Origin: Pseudomonadota bacterium
GTDB lineage: Bacteria > Pseudomonadota > Alphaproteobacteria > Acetobacterales > Acetobacteraceae
Assembly (NCBI GenBank): GCA_021785335.1
Contig: JAJYFW010000028.1
Coordinates: 1 to 10,503, forward strand
Length of the DNA stretch: 10,503 nucleotides
Direction: 5' to 3'
A program made the position numbers and the translations under genes. Numbering within the stretch: position 1 is the first letter of the stretch; each line of letters begins with the position of its first letter. The notes under the pieces are model-generated. The model had not been told where the DNA came from, did no database searches, and saw only the letters and a list, made by a program, of their open reading frames with translations. This document shows positions 1-7,149 of this stretch, piece by piece.

Positions 1-527
1 TGGAACCCGTATGCCGGCGTGCGCCCGGTGAGGGCGGAGGCAAGCCCGCTCGGCCCGCCCTCGCGGTTGGTGCGCGCGCCGCAGACGGAGTTGGCGAACA
101 CGACGGCCGAGGACTCGCCCCACGCCATGTGCTCGCCAAAGCGCGGCGTGTTGCCGACGAGATAGGGGATGCAGGTATTGCACGTGTTCGCCCCCATCGC
201 GGCATAGGCGGCGGTGAGGCGCGTCTGCAGCACGCTGTCCGCCTCCGGGATGCCGATCTCGCGCCAGCGCGTGGGGTCCACCGCCGTCGGGTTGGTGGTG
301 ACCTCGGTGACGAAGCGCCCGCCCAGGTCGCGCACATCCTCCACGAAGCGGGTGCCCGCCTCCTCGGCCACCAGCACGGAGGAGCCGGCCATGTGCACGT
401 TGTTGATCGCCAGCAGCCGCTCGGCGCCGAAGCTCTCGCCGAGGGCGACCAGGATCTCCATCGCCTTCCTCACGGCGGGGCCCCGCTCGCCCTCCAGCAT
501 CGCTGTCTCTTCCTCGGTGAGGAACAT
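1..527 (-). CDS. Aconitase X large (catalytic) domain protein, partial
   Basis: Only the first 175 or so residues are inside the window; the gene runs off the left edge. The protein starts MFLTEEETAMLEGERG and continues with AMEILVALGESFGAERL, the typical opening of the aconitase X (DUF521) large domain. A Cys-containing segment, GANTCNTCIPYL, lies near residues 131-142 and matches the conserved metal/Fe-S-binding region of the family. Known aconitase X enzymes are dehydratases, such as cis-3-hydroxy-L-proline dehydratase in bacteria and phosphomevalonate dehydratase in archaea. The substrate here cannot be told. The start is supported by AGGGAGG about 6 bases upstream. It lies 52 bases downstream of the RraA-like gene on the same strand, so the two are probably co-transcribed. 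The small swivelling domain (DUF126) is not seen and may be fused or encoded beyond the edge. Confidence 0.85.
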   Translation of the reverse strand, partial: MFLTEEETAMLEGERGPAVRKAMEILVALGESFGAERLLAINNVHMAGSSVLVAEEAGTRFVEDVRDLGGRFVTEVTTNPTAVDPTRWREIGIPEADSVLQTRLTAAYAAMGANTCNTCIPYLVGNTPRFGEHMAWGESSAVVFANSVCGARTNREGGPSGLASALTGRTPAYGF

Positions 528-579
528 GCGCGGCCTCCCTGTGGGGTCGGTTGTCGTTGCGTTGCGTGAACGAGGGCCG

Positions 580-1272
580 TCAGCGCGGCACGATCGCCTC
601 GAACTCGCGGTCGTGCATCACCTCCGCGACCGGGCGGCCGGCGCGCACGGCGCGCACCATCCCCTCCTGGCGGCGCGCGATGCGCTCCGCGAGGTCGAGC
701 ACCTCGCCGATGCGCGCCTGGCCGACGAACACCGCCCCGCAGCGGTCCGCGATCACGTAGTCGTCCTCGCGCACGGCAACGCCCGCCATCCGCACCTCGC
801 CGCCGGAGGCGACCTGCACCACGCGGTTGCGCGCGCTGATCATCGTCACGCCGCGGCCGTAGACCGGATAGCCGATGGCCTCGCTGCCCTCGATGTCGCG
901 GCTCAGCCCGTCGATCACCGAGCCGCGGATGCGCTTCGCCACGGCGGCGTTGGCCAGGATGTCGCCCCAGCAGGAAATCCCCTCGATCCCGCCGGCGATG
1001 ACCAGCACGCGGTCGTCCGCGGCGATGGCGTCGATCACCGGCGTGATGAGGTGCTGCGTCGGCGCGCTGCCCGCCTTGGGCCCGAGTTGGATGGTGCTGG
1101 CGCGCCCGACGATGCGCGGGCACGCCCACAGCGGGCGCAGCCCGTACGTCGCGCCCGGCAGGCCCATGAAGTCCAGCGCGTCGGAGACGGTGTTGGTGTC
1201 GAGGGAAGCGAGACGGTCCAGGAGGCCGGGGCCGAGGAAGTCGGGGCGGTCGGGCAGGGCGGGTTCGGTCAT
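580..1272 (-). CDS. RraA family protein (HMG aldolase-like)
   Basis: A 230-residue protein of normal length for the RraA / 4-hydroxy-4-methyl-2-oxoglutarate aldolase superfamily. The family core spans residues 94-128: GGIEG, then WGDILANAAVAK, then RGSVIDG, with the R125-D126 pair typical of metal-dependent members. YPVYGRG (135-141) corresponds to the family's PVF-like strand. Family members are class II pyruvate aldolases or oxaloacetate decarboxylases; true RraA instead inhibits RNase E. The full R-D motif and the aconitase X neighbour favour a catabolic enzyme acting on a hydroxy or keto acid. The frame stays open 49 codons further upstream, but ATG at 1272 is chosen because GGAAGAA sits about 7 bases before it and the conserved N-terminus begins here. 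The specific substrate is unknown. Confidence 0.88.
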   Translation of the reverse strand: MTEPALPDRPDFLGPGLLDRLASLDTNTVSDALDFMGLPGATYGLRPLWACPRIVGRASTIQLGPKAGSAPTQHLITPVIDAIAADDRVLVIAGGIEGISCWGDILANAAVAKRIRGSVIDGLSRDIEGSEAIGYPVYGRGVTMISARNRVVQVASGGEVRMAGVAVREDDYVIADRCGAVFVGQARIGEVLDLAERIARRQEGMVRAVRAGRPVAEVMHDREFEAIVPR

Positions 1273-1348
1273 GCGGTTCTTCCGGTGGCGGCTGTCGCGG
1301 CACTTGTAATAGAACGAACCGCCCGTCAGGGACGAGCAAGCCGGGGCT

Positions 1349-1358
1349 GTGATATCAT
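1349..1358. promoter_or_regulatory. Candidate divergent extended -10 elements on a palindrome
   Basis: The gap between the divergent RraA-like and lipoprotein genes contains the palindrome TGATATCA (1350-1357). Read on the plus strand it gives TG-A-TATCAT, an extended -10 element about 42 bases before the lipoprotein ATG. Read on the minus strand it gives TG-A-TATCAC, about 75 bases before the RraA-like start. No good -35 element was found for either direction, which is acceptable for extended -10 promoters. Transcription in opposite directions from overlapping elements would be mutually exclusive. This is based on sequence resemblance only. Confidence 0.35.
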
Positions 1359-1400
1359 CCGGCGAAACCAGCGGCAGAGAAAACGGAACGGAGGTCTTCC

Positions 1401-2057
1401 ATGCACCATAAACGCGCAACCATGGCGGCGGCGGTCCTGCTGGGTCTGGCGGGATGCGCGCAGACCCCCACCACGGCGACGGTCTCGGCGGTGCCGGGGC
1501 CCGGCAAGAGCTTCCAGGCGTTCCAGGCGGACCAGGGCTATTGCCAGCAATTCGCCCAGGCGCAGGTGGCCGGCCAGGCGCAGAAGGCGAACCAGACGAC
1601 GGCGATCGGCGCCGGCGCGGGCGCGGTGGGCGGTGCCGCGCTGGGCGCCGCCGCGGGCGCGATCGGCGGCAACGCCGGCACCGGGGCCGCGATCGGCGCG
1701 CTCTCCGGGCTCGCGCTGGGCACCGGGGGCGGCGCCTATCTCTCCAGCCAGCAGCAGCAGGCGACGCAGAACCAGTACAACCAGGCCTACGCGCAGTGCA
1801 TGTACTCGCGCGGCAACGACGTGCAGGGCTTCCCGGCGCACGCGCAGACCGCCTCCTACGCGCCGGCCGCCAGCTCGGCGCTGGTGCAGAGCGTGCAGGA
1901 GCAGCTGATCCGCCTCAACTACCTCACGCCGCCCGCGGACGGCATCGCCGGGCCGCTGACCGTCTCCGCCATCACGCGGTTCCAGCAGGCCAGCGGCATG
2001 ACGCCGACGGGCCAGGCCTCCGCCGACCTGCTGGCGCGGCTGCAGCAGACGCAGTAG
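1401..2057 (+). CDS. Glycine-zipper, peptidoglycan-binding lipoprotein
   Basis: A 218-residue protein with a lipoprotein signal peptide: after MHHKRATM and a short hydrophobic stretch comes the lipobox LAG-C19, so mature protein should start at Cys19 and be lipid-anchored. Residues 68-112 form a glycine zipper (AIGAGAGAVGGAALGAAAG, then more G/A repeats). A Q-rich linker and YAQCMYSRG (130-138) follow, a segment often seen after glycine zippers in such envelope proteins. Residues 163-215 resemble a PG_binding_1 fold: VQEQLIRLNYL, then PADGIAGPLT, then AITRFQQASGM. The protein probably sits in the outer membrane and contacts the cell wall; no enzymatic domain is visible. GGAGGT (1390-1395) is about 5 bases before the ATG. 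It is transcribed away from the RraA-like gene and is likely monocistronic. Confidence 0.85.
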   Translation: MHHKRATMAAAVLLGLAGCAQTPTTATVSAVPGPGKSFQAFQADQGYCQQFAQAQVAGQAQKANQTTAIGAGAGAVGGAALGAAAGAIGGNAGTGAAIGALSGLALGTGGGAYLSSQQQQATQNQYNQAYAQCMYSRGNDVQGFPAHAQTASYAPAASSALVQSVQEQLIRLNYLTPPADGIAGPLTVSAITRFQQASGMTPTGQASADLLARLQQTQ

Positions 2058-2073
2058 CGCAAGACGCCGGCGG

Positions 2074-2107
2074 CGGGACGTTCGCGCGGTTTGCGAGACT
2101 CGTCCCG
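2074..2107 (+). terminator. Two-part hairpin downstream of the lipoprotein gene
   Basis: CGGGACG (2074-2080) pairs perfectly with CGTCCCG (2101-2107), and inside it TCGC pairs with GCGA. It starts 17 bases after the lipoprotein stop codon. There is no T-run after it, so it may be an RNA-stabilising or Rho-assisted 3' end rather than a classical intrinsic terminator. Confidence 0.3.
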
Positions 2108-2204
2108 CCAATCCGGAGGCGGCTCGCCGGCTGGCGGATAGCGCGGCGCTTCCGCGAGGAGGCGCCGTCGCGGCCAGGATCAAGGCTGCAAGCGGCCAAT
2201 ATCC

Positions 2205-2336
2205 GCCCCGCTTCACAATTCTTAGATTCCGACAAATTAGTTCTTATTGCTGTTGACCCCTTGGAAGGGTATGAAAGCGCGAGGTCGTAGGACGGCACAC
2301 AACCTCGACGACCAGGGCTGAAGGACTGGACCTGTC
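2205..2336 (+). promoter_or_regulatory. AT-rich leader of the first PEP-CTERM gene
   Basis: The GC-rich background changes sharply to an AT-rich block at about 2210-2255, followed by roughly 80 bases of leader before the ATG at 2337. It contains TTCACA (2212-2217) as a possible -35 element, but no convincing -10 element lies 16-18 bases later. TTGACC at 2253-2258 likewise lacks a good partner. The promoter of the downstream gene is probably here, but its exact position cannot be assigned. AAGGA at 2321-2325 is the likely ribosome binding site, at a rather long spacing of 11 bases. Confidence 0.4.
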
Positions 2337-3014
2337 ATGAAACGGCTCGGCACGCTTCTCGGTTCCACCGCCCTCGTGGCGACGCTCGCCGGCCTCACCG
2401 GCCAGGCGCACGCGACGACGGTCAGCGAGGCCATCATGCTGCCGGCGACGCAGACCCCCATCACCTCGAAGTTCCTGGGCTTCAACGGCTTCAACTCCGG
2501 CCTGGGCACGCTGAGCACGGTCACGGTGCAGCTGGTCGAGAAGGTCGCCGGCTTCATCACGGCGACCAACAACAACACCTCCGGCACGGCCAGTTTCTCG
2601 GGCCACGTCGTGGACACGCTCGGCGTGACGTCACAGCCCACCGGCCTGGGCTTCACGACGATCCAGGACGCCAGCAGCACCGCCTCGAACGTGAGCGTGG
2701 CCGCGGGCCAGACGGTGAAGACGGGGCCCCTCAACGGCTCGGCTTCCCAGACCAACACCGTGAGCTCGGGCCTGGGCGGGTTCCTGGGTGCGTGGTCGAT
2801 CGGCTTCAACGACACATCCGCCTACAGCGACAGCGGCACCAGCCCGTCCGGCCTCGCGTTCAGCACGGCGGGCACCACCGGCCAGGTCGAGGCCTACGTC
2901 ACCTACAACTACACGCCCGTGGACCCGGTGCCGGAGCCGATGTCGATGGCCCTGCTCGGCACCGGGCTCGTGGGCCTCGGCGTCGCGCGCCGCCGCCGTC
3001 GCCGCCCTGCCTGA
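2337..3014 (+). CDS. Choice-of-anchor E, PEP-CTERM sorted protein
   Basis: A 225-residue exported protein. Residues 1-26 are a Sec signal peptide with a likely cut after AHA (24-26). The body is Ser/Thr/Asn/Gly-rich. It includes LPATQTPITSKFLGFNGFN and then LGTLSTVTVQL, a pattern of the choice-of-anchor E family. The C-terminus is a complete PEP-CTERM tail: VPEP at 198-201, a hydrophobic helix (MALLGTGLVGLGVA) and a run of six arginines. Family knowledge predicts export by Sec and then recognition and cleavage by an exosortase at the inner membrane, with release or attachment at the cell surface. Its role is unknown; such proteins are often co-regulated with exopolysaccharide. No exosortase gene is in the window. 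A candidate terminator follows at 3053. Confidence 0.88.
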   Translation: MKRLGTLLGSTALVATLAGLTGQAHATTVSEAIMLPATQTPITSKFLGFNGFNSGLGTLSTVTVQLVEKVAGFITATNNNTSGTASFSGHVVDTLGVTSQPTGLGFTTIQDASSTASNVSVAAGQTVKTGPLNGSASQTNTVSSGLGGFLGAWSIGFNDTSAYSDSGTSPSGLAFSTAGTTGQVEAYVTYNYTPVDPVPEPMSMALLGTGLVGLGVARRRRRRPA

Positions 3015-3052
3015 GCGGCGCAAGCCGCCCGCCCTACCGGATGCGCCTCGCC

Positions 3053-3083
3053 GGCCCGGAATGCGCCCGCGTCCCGGGCCTTT
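3053..3083 (+). terminator. Candidate weak intrinsic terminator
   Basis: GGCCCGG (3053-3059) pairs with CCGGGCC (3074-3080) around a 14-base loop and is followed by only TTT. It lies 38 bases after the stop of the choice-of-anchor E gene and about 40 bases before the sulfotransferase start. The short T-run makes it weak, so read-through into the sulfotransferase gene is plausible. Confidence 0.35.
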
Positions 3084-3124
3084 CGCCGTGACCGCCGCGC
3101 GGCCCGGCGCCTGAGCGCAACGCC

Positions 3125-5020
3125 ATGCCGGGCCCGCCCGACCCCATCGAACGCGCCCTCGCCCGCCAGGCGGAAGGCGATCTCGCGGGGGCGGAGGCGC
3201 TGTACCGCGAGGTTCTCGCCCAGGACCCGGACGAGCCCGACGCGCTCAACCTGCTCGGCCTGGTGCTGCAGCAGCGGGGCGACCTCGCGGGCTCCGTGGC
3301 GCTGCTCCGGCGCGCGCTCGCCGCCGATCCCGCGTTCCCCGAGGCGCTCGCCAACCTCGCCCGCGCGCAATTCGCGATGGGGGAGCTGGAAGCCGCGGCC
3401 GCGTCCGCCGCGCGGGCGGAGGAACTCGACCCGGAGATGGCGGAGGCGCCGCTTGTTCTCTGCCGCGCCCTGCTCGGCCTCGGCCGTGCCGCGGAGGCGG
3501 CGCAGGCCGGGCACCGCGCCGCGGCGCTCGCCCCGGAATCGGCGGAGGCGCACGAGGCGCTGGGCAACGCGCTGGAGATGCTGGCCGACTGGGCGGGCGC
3601 CGCCGCCGCCTACCGCGCCGCCTTCGAGCACGGGCCGCACCGGGTCACGCTGCGGGTGCGCCTCGCCGGCGTGCTGATGATGCAGGGCGCCGCGGCGGAG
3701 GCGGCGGAGCATTTCCGCCTCGCCCGCGACGCGGCACCCGACGAACTCCCGCCCCTTGTCGGCCTCGCCGCGGCGCTGGAGCGGGCGGACGACACGCTGG
3801 GCTCGCTCGCGGCCTGCGAACGCGCGCTGGCGCTCGCCCCCGAACGCGCCGACATGTGGCTGCTGCGCGCCCACAACCTGCAGGCGCTGGGCCGCTTCGA
3901 CGAGGCGAAGGCGAGCTACGACCGCGTGCTGGCGCTGGAGCCGGCCACGCCGGACGCGCTGCGCCAGCTCGCCCTGATCAACCGGCTGGAGCCCGGCGAC
4001 GCGCGGACGGCCCGGCTGGAGGCCGCGCTCGCCGCCCCCGAAACGCCGGCGGAGGCGCGCATCCTTGCCGGCTTCACCCTCGGCACGCTGCTCGACCGCG
4101 CCGGCGCCTACGACGAGGCCTTCGCCCGCTTCGCCGCCGCCAACCGCCTCTCGCGCGAGCTTCTCGCCGCCAGGGGCGAGGTGTTCGACGCCGCCGCGCT
4201 GGAGCGCGAGGTCTCGCCCTGGTTCGAGCAGTTCACGCCGCGGGAGCGCATCCGCGCCGCCGGCAAGGGCGACCCCTCGGAACTGCCGGTCTTCGTCGTC
4301 GGCATGCCGCGCACCGGCACCACGCTGGTGGAGCAGATCGCCGCCAGCCACAGCCGCGTGCACGGCGCGGGCGAGAGCAAGGCGATCATCGAGATGGTCC
4401 GCCGCCTGCACGCGCGCCACCCGGACACGCACCCGGTGGACTGGGGCACGGCGGCGATCCGCGCGGAAACCGAACCCTACCTCGCTTCGCTGCGCCGGCA
4501 GGGCGGCGGCGCGGCGCGGGTGATCGAGAAGCTGCCGGACAACCTCTTCTACGCCGGCTACATCTCGATCCTGTTCCCCCGCGCGCGCATCGTGCTGTGC
4601 CGGCGCGACCTGCGCGACGTCTGCCTGTCCTGCTATTTCCAGCATTTCGTGGACGCCAACACCTGGTCGCTCGACCTCGCCGACTGCGCGGCGCGGGCGC
4701 GCGTGGCGGAGCGTCTGGCGCGGCTGTGGCCCCTCGTGCTGCCGCGCCCGCCGCTGGAGCTGCGCTACGAGGCGCTGGTCCGCGACCCGGAGGCACAGAG
4801 CCGGCGGCTGATCGCGTTCCTCGGCCTGGAGTGGGAGCCGGCGTGCCTGGAGTTCCACCGCACCGAGCGGCCGGTGGGCACGCTGAGCCAGTGGCAGGTG
4901 CGCCAGCCGATCTATTCCACCTCCGTCGGCCGCTGGAGGCATTACCGCCGGCACATCCGGCCGATGCTCGACGCGCTGGCGGACCTGGTGCCGCCGGAGG
5001 ACACGCCGGGCGCGGCGTAG
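3125..5020 (+). CDS. Tetratricopeptide-repeat sulfotransferase
   Basis: A 631-residue two-part protein. Residues 6 to about 285 hold roughly eight TPR units, for example GDLAGAEALYREVLAQDPDE and GRFDEAKASYDRVLALEP. The C-terminal part is a Sulfotransfer_3-type domain. The 5'-phosphosulfate loop reads GMPRTGTT (393-400), and the 3'-phosphate motif lies in RRDLRDVCLSCYFQHF (493-508). Both features bind PAPS, the sulfate donor. No signal peptide or membrane segment is visible, so it should act in the cytoplasm, with the TPRs recognising a partner or substrate. Related TPR-sulfotransferases are widespread in Proteobacteria but mostly uncharacterised; targets could be a polysaccharide, lipid or protein. 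There is no obvious ribosome binding site before the ATG, though the N-terminus fits a TPR start. It ends only five bases before the stop of the convergent PEP-CTERM gene. Confidence 0.9.
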   Translation: MPGPPDPIERALARQAEGDLAGAEALYREVLAQDPDEPDALNLLGLVLQQRGDLAGSVALLRRALAADPAFPEALANLARAQFAMGELEAAAASAARAEELDPEMAEAPLVLCRALLGLGRAAEAAQAGHRAAALAPESAEAHEALGNALEMLADWAGAAAAYRAAFEHGPHRVTLRVRLAGVLMMQGAAAEAAEHFRLARDAAPDELPPLVGLAAALERADDTLGSLAACERALALAPERADMWLLRAHNLQALGRFDEAKASYDRVLALEPATPDALRQLALINRLEPGDARTARLEAALAAPETPAEARILAGFTLGTLLDRAGAYDEAFARFAAANRLSRELLAARGEVFDAAALEREVSPWFEQFTPRERIRAAGKGDPSELPVFVVGMPRTGTTLVEQIAASHSRVHGAGESKAIIEMVRRLHARHPDTHPVDWGTAAIRAETEPYLASLRRQGGGAARVIEKLPDNLFYAGYISILFPRARIVLCRRDLRDVCLSCYFQHFVDANTWSLDLADCAARARVAERLARLWPLVLPRPPLELRYEALVRDPEAQSRRLIAFLGLEWEPACLEFHRTERPVGTLSQWQVRQPIYSTSVGRWRHYRRHIRPMLDALADLVPPEDTPGAA

Positions 5021-5025
5021 CGGCC

Positions 5026-5571
5026 TCAGCCGCGCCGGCGGCGCAGCCGCGCGAGCACGCCGCCCAGCGCCAGGAGCGCCACCGCGAGCAGCGGGCCGCT
5101 CGCCGGCTCCGGCACCGCGACCGGCGGCGAGGGCGGCGGGTTGTCCACGCCCGGGGGATGGTTGGGCGGCGGGTTGAACGATGGGGGAGGCGTGTATGGC
5201 GGCACCGGGTGCCCGTCGCCGTGGCCGCCAGTGCCGCCCGGACCGCCGCCGGGGTCGCCGCCCGTGGGCAGGAACAGCACCGGCGGCGTCCAGCCCGGCC
5301 CGTGATAGCCCCAGTTGCCCGGATCCCAGTTGCCCGCGACGTGCGGCCCCGGGATCTCCGGCGTGGAGGCATCCGGCCCGCCGGGCGTCGCCGGGTCGTG
5401 CGCGGGATGGCCGGGTGCGGGCTGGCCGGGGGCATTGGGCACCCAGGCGAGGCTGGTGCCGGTGCAGTGGCATTCGACGCCGGCCGGGATCGGGTGCGAG
5501 GCGATCAGGGCGGAGAGCGCGGCGGGCGCGAGGCGCCTGATCTTGCCGACGGGCAGGCAGACCCAGGGCAT
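5026..5571 (-). CDS. Pro/Gly-rich PEP-CTERM protein lacking a clear signal peptide
   Basis: A 181-residue protein. The C-terminus is a good PEP-CTERM signal: VPEP at 153-156, a hydrophobic helix (LLAVALLALGGVLA) and RLRRRRG. Residues 45-150 are low-complexity Pro/Gly/His-rich sequence that looks disordered. The N-terminus, MPWVCLPVGKIRRLAPAAL, is not a standard Sec signal; there is only a short weakly hydrophobic stretch after Lys-Ile-Arg-Arg. Two cysteines occur in ECHCTG (33-38). The start cannot move upstream, because an in-frame TGA lies one codon before the ATG. AAGGGGG about 8 bases upstream is a good ribosome binding site. It is convergent with the sulfotransferase gene and divergent from the next PEP-CTERM gene. 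The function is unknown; it may be a degenerate or atypical exosortase substrate. Confidence 0.75.
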   Translation of the reverse strand: MPWVCLPVGKIRRLAPAALSALIASHPIPAGVECHCTGTSLAWVPNAPGQPAPGHPAHDPATPGGPDASTPEIPGPHVAGNWDPGNWGYHGPGWTPPVLFLPTGGDPGGGPGGTGGHGDGHPVPPYTPPPSFNPPPNHPPGVDNPPPSPPVAVPEPASGPLLAVALLALGGVLARLRRRRG

Positions 5572-6054
5572 GGCTCAGCCCCCCTTGCCGGCCGCGGCGG
5601 GCCGGATGGGCGGGAACGGGCGGGACGGGAACGGCATGGCGATGGACTCACGATGTGGTTGGTGCCGCTATGCCGGCCCGGCGCCCGGGTGAGCACCGGC
5701 ATCCGCGCGCGGCGCGTTGCGGCGGAGGGATGGACCAGGCCGCGCCGGACGTCGTGTTAATAAATAATGTCACGTAATTTTAGATAGATCGAGCGGCGGC
5801 ACCGCTGATTTTTGCGGGATTGCGTGTCGCGGGGCGCGCGGCGTCTCGGTGGACCCGAGTTTTGTTACGCGCCCCGATACGCACCCGGCGCATCAGAACT
5901 TGATTCGCGGCCTTTGTTCTCAGATGCCGAGACGTAGCCCCGAAATACCCGGAAATCGCTTGGCTTTGCGAAATTTTTACGCGATCCCAAAAATAGGACT
6001 CGACGGAGATTAACAAAAGGTCTAAATAACGATTCGGATGATCTGAGGGGTGTC
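5572..6054. other. Divergent intergenic region with an AT-rich half
   Basis: These 483 bases separate the minus-strand Pro/Gly-rich gene from the plus-strand PEP-CTERM gene at 6055. Bases 5572-5755 are GC-rich, and no credible gene was found there. From about 5756 the composition becomes much more AT-rich, with TTAATAAATAATG near 5757 and a second AT-rich stretch at 5965-6030. Both genes should have their promoters here, but no pair of -35 and -10 boxes with correct spacing was found. Short open frames here lack ribosome binding sites and recognisable protein sequence. GAGGGG at 6045-6050 is the ribosome binding site of the 6055 gene. Confidence 0.6.
5792..5811 (+). other. Small hairpin followed by a T-run
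   Basis: AGCGG (5792-5796) and CCGCT (5802-5806) form a short perfect stem with a five-base loop, followed by GATTTTT. It resembles a small intrinsic terminator on the plus strand, although no plus-strand gene ends nearby. It could be a leader attenuator or chance, since the stem is only five base pairs. Confidence 0.25.
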
Positions 6055-6765
6055 ATGCGTCATCTGCTTCTTCCCGTCGCCGCGGCGGCGGTGCTCCTGT
6101 CCGCGTCGGCCGCGTTCGCGACGCCGCTGACTGATACATTCTATCTGGACCAGACCCAAACCGGTGCAACCGCGCTCCCGGCGGCGACGGTAACGCTCAC
6201 CCAGATCAGCAGCACCGAAATCGACCTGAATGTCACACTCACTTCCACTCCGTCACCGGGTTATTTTTGGGTGAACACGGGGAGCAAGGTTCCTTTCGGG
6301 TTCAATCTCGACATTCCGGCGGTTGTTGCGATCACGTCGCCGACGGATGGGACGTTTAGCGTGCTGTCCGGTCCACAGACGGGCACCCCCTATGGGAGCT
6401 TCACCAATGGCATCGGCTGCCCATCATGCGGCAGCGGGGGTTCGGGTGGGATCAACAGCCCGCTCGACCTCTCGGTAAAGGTCTCGTCTGGGACGATCGC
6501 GTTTTCGAACTTCACCGTGAGCGGCCCCGTCTATAACAAGGCCGGCAACAAGTCCCAGGCCGGGGGCTATTATTTCGTAGCTGACCTCCTCGCACCGAGC
6601 GGCCAGACGGGATCGTTCGCTGACCTTACTGGGGGCAACTGCAGCGTGCTCGGCGCCTGCGGCGACCAGAACCCGCCGTTCGTTCCCGAGCCCGCGAGCT
6701 TCGCGGTGCTGGGCGTCGGCCTCCTCGGGGTCGTCCTCGCGCGCCGCGCGCGCCGCGCCGCCTAG
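6055..6765 (+). CDS. PEP-CTERM sorted protein, hypothetical
   Basis: A 236-residue exported protein. Residues 1-22 form a Sec signal peptide with a likely cut after AFA (20-22). The mature body is Thr/Ser/Gly-rich and probably beta-rich. It has a CPSCGSGGSGG segment near residue 122 and a GGYYFVADLL...SGQTGSFADL stretch near 171-190, a pattern common just before the sorting tail in PEP-CTERM proteins. The tail is VPEPASFAVLGVGLLGVVLA followed by RRARRAA (210-236). No enzymatic domain is recognised. The first two thirds use more A/T-ending codons than the neighbours (for example around 6260-6400), which may indicate separate ancestry. GAGGGG lies 4 bases before the ATG. A strong terminator follows. 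Its tail-coding sequence is shared with the 7217 gene. Confidence 0.88.
   Translation: MRHLLLPVAAAAVLLSASAAFATPLTDTFYLDQTQTGATALPAATVTLTQISSTEIDLNVTLTSTPSPGYFWVNTGSKVPFGFNLDIPAVVAITSPTDGTFSVLSGPQTGTPYGSFTNGIGCPSCGSGGSGGINSPLDLSVKVSSGTIAFSNFTVSGPVYNKAGNKSQAGGYYFVADLLAPSGQTGSFADLTGGNCSVLGACGDQNPPFVPEPASFAVLGVGLLGVVLARRARRAA
6691..6729 (+). repeat. 39-base direct repeat, copy 1 (PEP-CTERM tail)
   Basis: This segment encodes the PASFAVLGVGLLG part of the sorting tail and is identical over 39 bases to 7796-7834 in the next PEP-CTERM gene. Identity stops abruptly on both sides, and the bodies of the two proteins are unrelated. Confidence 0.85.
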
Positions 6766-6817
6766 GCCCGCCGCCGCCGCGAGCGGCTTCGCTCCGGCTC
6801 CGTTCCGTCCACGTATC

Positions 6818-6855
6818 ATCCCGCTGTCCCGGACACCCTGGGGCAGCGGGATTTT
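6818..6855 (+). terminator. Intrinsic terminator after the 6055 gene
   Basis: ATCCCGCTGTCCC (6818-6830) pairs with GGGGCAGCGGGAT (6840-6852). The stem is 13 base pairs with one U-G pair and a nine-base loop, and it runs into TTTT (6852-6855). It lies 53 bases after the stop codon of the PEP-CTERM gene, so the next PEP-CTERM gene must have its own promoter. Confidence 0.8.
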
Positions 6856-7053
6856 GCTGTGCGCGGTTCGCTTGCACGTGGATCCCGCCGGGGCCCGCCC
6901 GCGGGTGCCGGGGCGGATTTTCCCGCCAGGCCGGTCGCGGCATCCGCCAGTGAAAAAACCGGACATGGCCGCTTATCCGGAAACATCGACCGCGTTCCTA
7001 TAACACAACCGACGAAGCGGACTTATTCATCCGTAACGACCGTTCAATATCCA

Positions 7054-7066
7054 AGAACATCGTTCT
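7054..7066. promoter_or_regulatory. Inverted repeat AGAAC-n3-GTTCT
   Basis: A perfect 5-3-5 inverted repeat about 85 bases upstream of the -35 box. It is a possible dimer-binding site, but it is short enough to arise by chance. Confidence 0.3.
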
Positions 7067-7097
7067 ATCTCAACACAACAAAACCAAACCACAAGTG

Positions 7098-7118
7098 CCT
7101 TATGTATCAGACATAAGG
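7098..7118. promoter_or_regulatory. Perfect 8-5-8 inverted repeat, candidate operator
   Basis: CCTTATGT (7098-7105) and ACATAAGG (7111-7118) are exact reverse complements around a five-base centre, ATCAG. It lies about 32 bases before the -35 box. That suits an activator site better than a repressor blocking the core promoter. The regulator is unknown and none is encoded in the window. Confidence 0.5.
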
Positions 7119-7122
7119 TCAT

Positions 7123-7136
7123 TTGATCTGGATCAA
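7123..7136. promoter_or_regulatory. Perfect 6-2-6 inverted repeat, candidate operator
   Basis: TTGATC (7123-7128) and GATCAA (7131-7136) are exact reverse complements around TG. It lies only 13 bases upstream of the -35 box and five bases after the previous inverted repeat. Both could be bound by regulators that contact RNA polymerase. Confidence 0.45.
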
Positions 7137-7149
7137 TTCGCCAGGAAAC

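Noticed and set aside
214..1908. 564-codon plus-strand open frame over the RraA-like, aconitase X and lipoprotein genes
   Set aside because: It crosses two genes on the opposite strand and shifts into the lipoprotein out of frame. The real proteins there have clear family motifs.
2909..5473. Very long open frame on the minus strand (854 codons) opposite the TPR-sulfotransferase
   Set aside because: It has no recognisable domain and is very Arg/Ala/Gly-rich. It is antisense to a gene with clear TPR and PAPS motifs; high GC removes stop codons from this frame.
3856..5760. 634-codon plus-strand open frame overlapping the sulfotransferase
   Set aside because: It is an out-of-frame reading of the sulfotransferase and the following genes, with low-complexity Arg/Ala/Pro composition and no ribosome binding site.
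5644..5760. Possible small plus-strand gene of about 35 codons before the AT-rich region
   Set aside because: It is the tail of a shadow frame, with no ribosome binding site and no recognisable sequence.
5941..6050. Sigma-54 type -24/-12 promoter for the 6055 gene, as found for some PEP-CTERM/EPS genes
   Set aside because: GG and GC dinucleotides with the required spacing occur near 5951-5964, but the rest of the consensus is missing.
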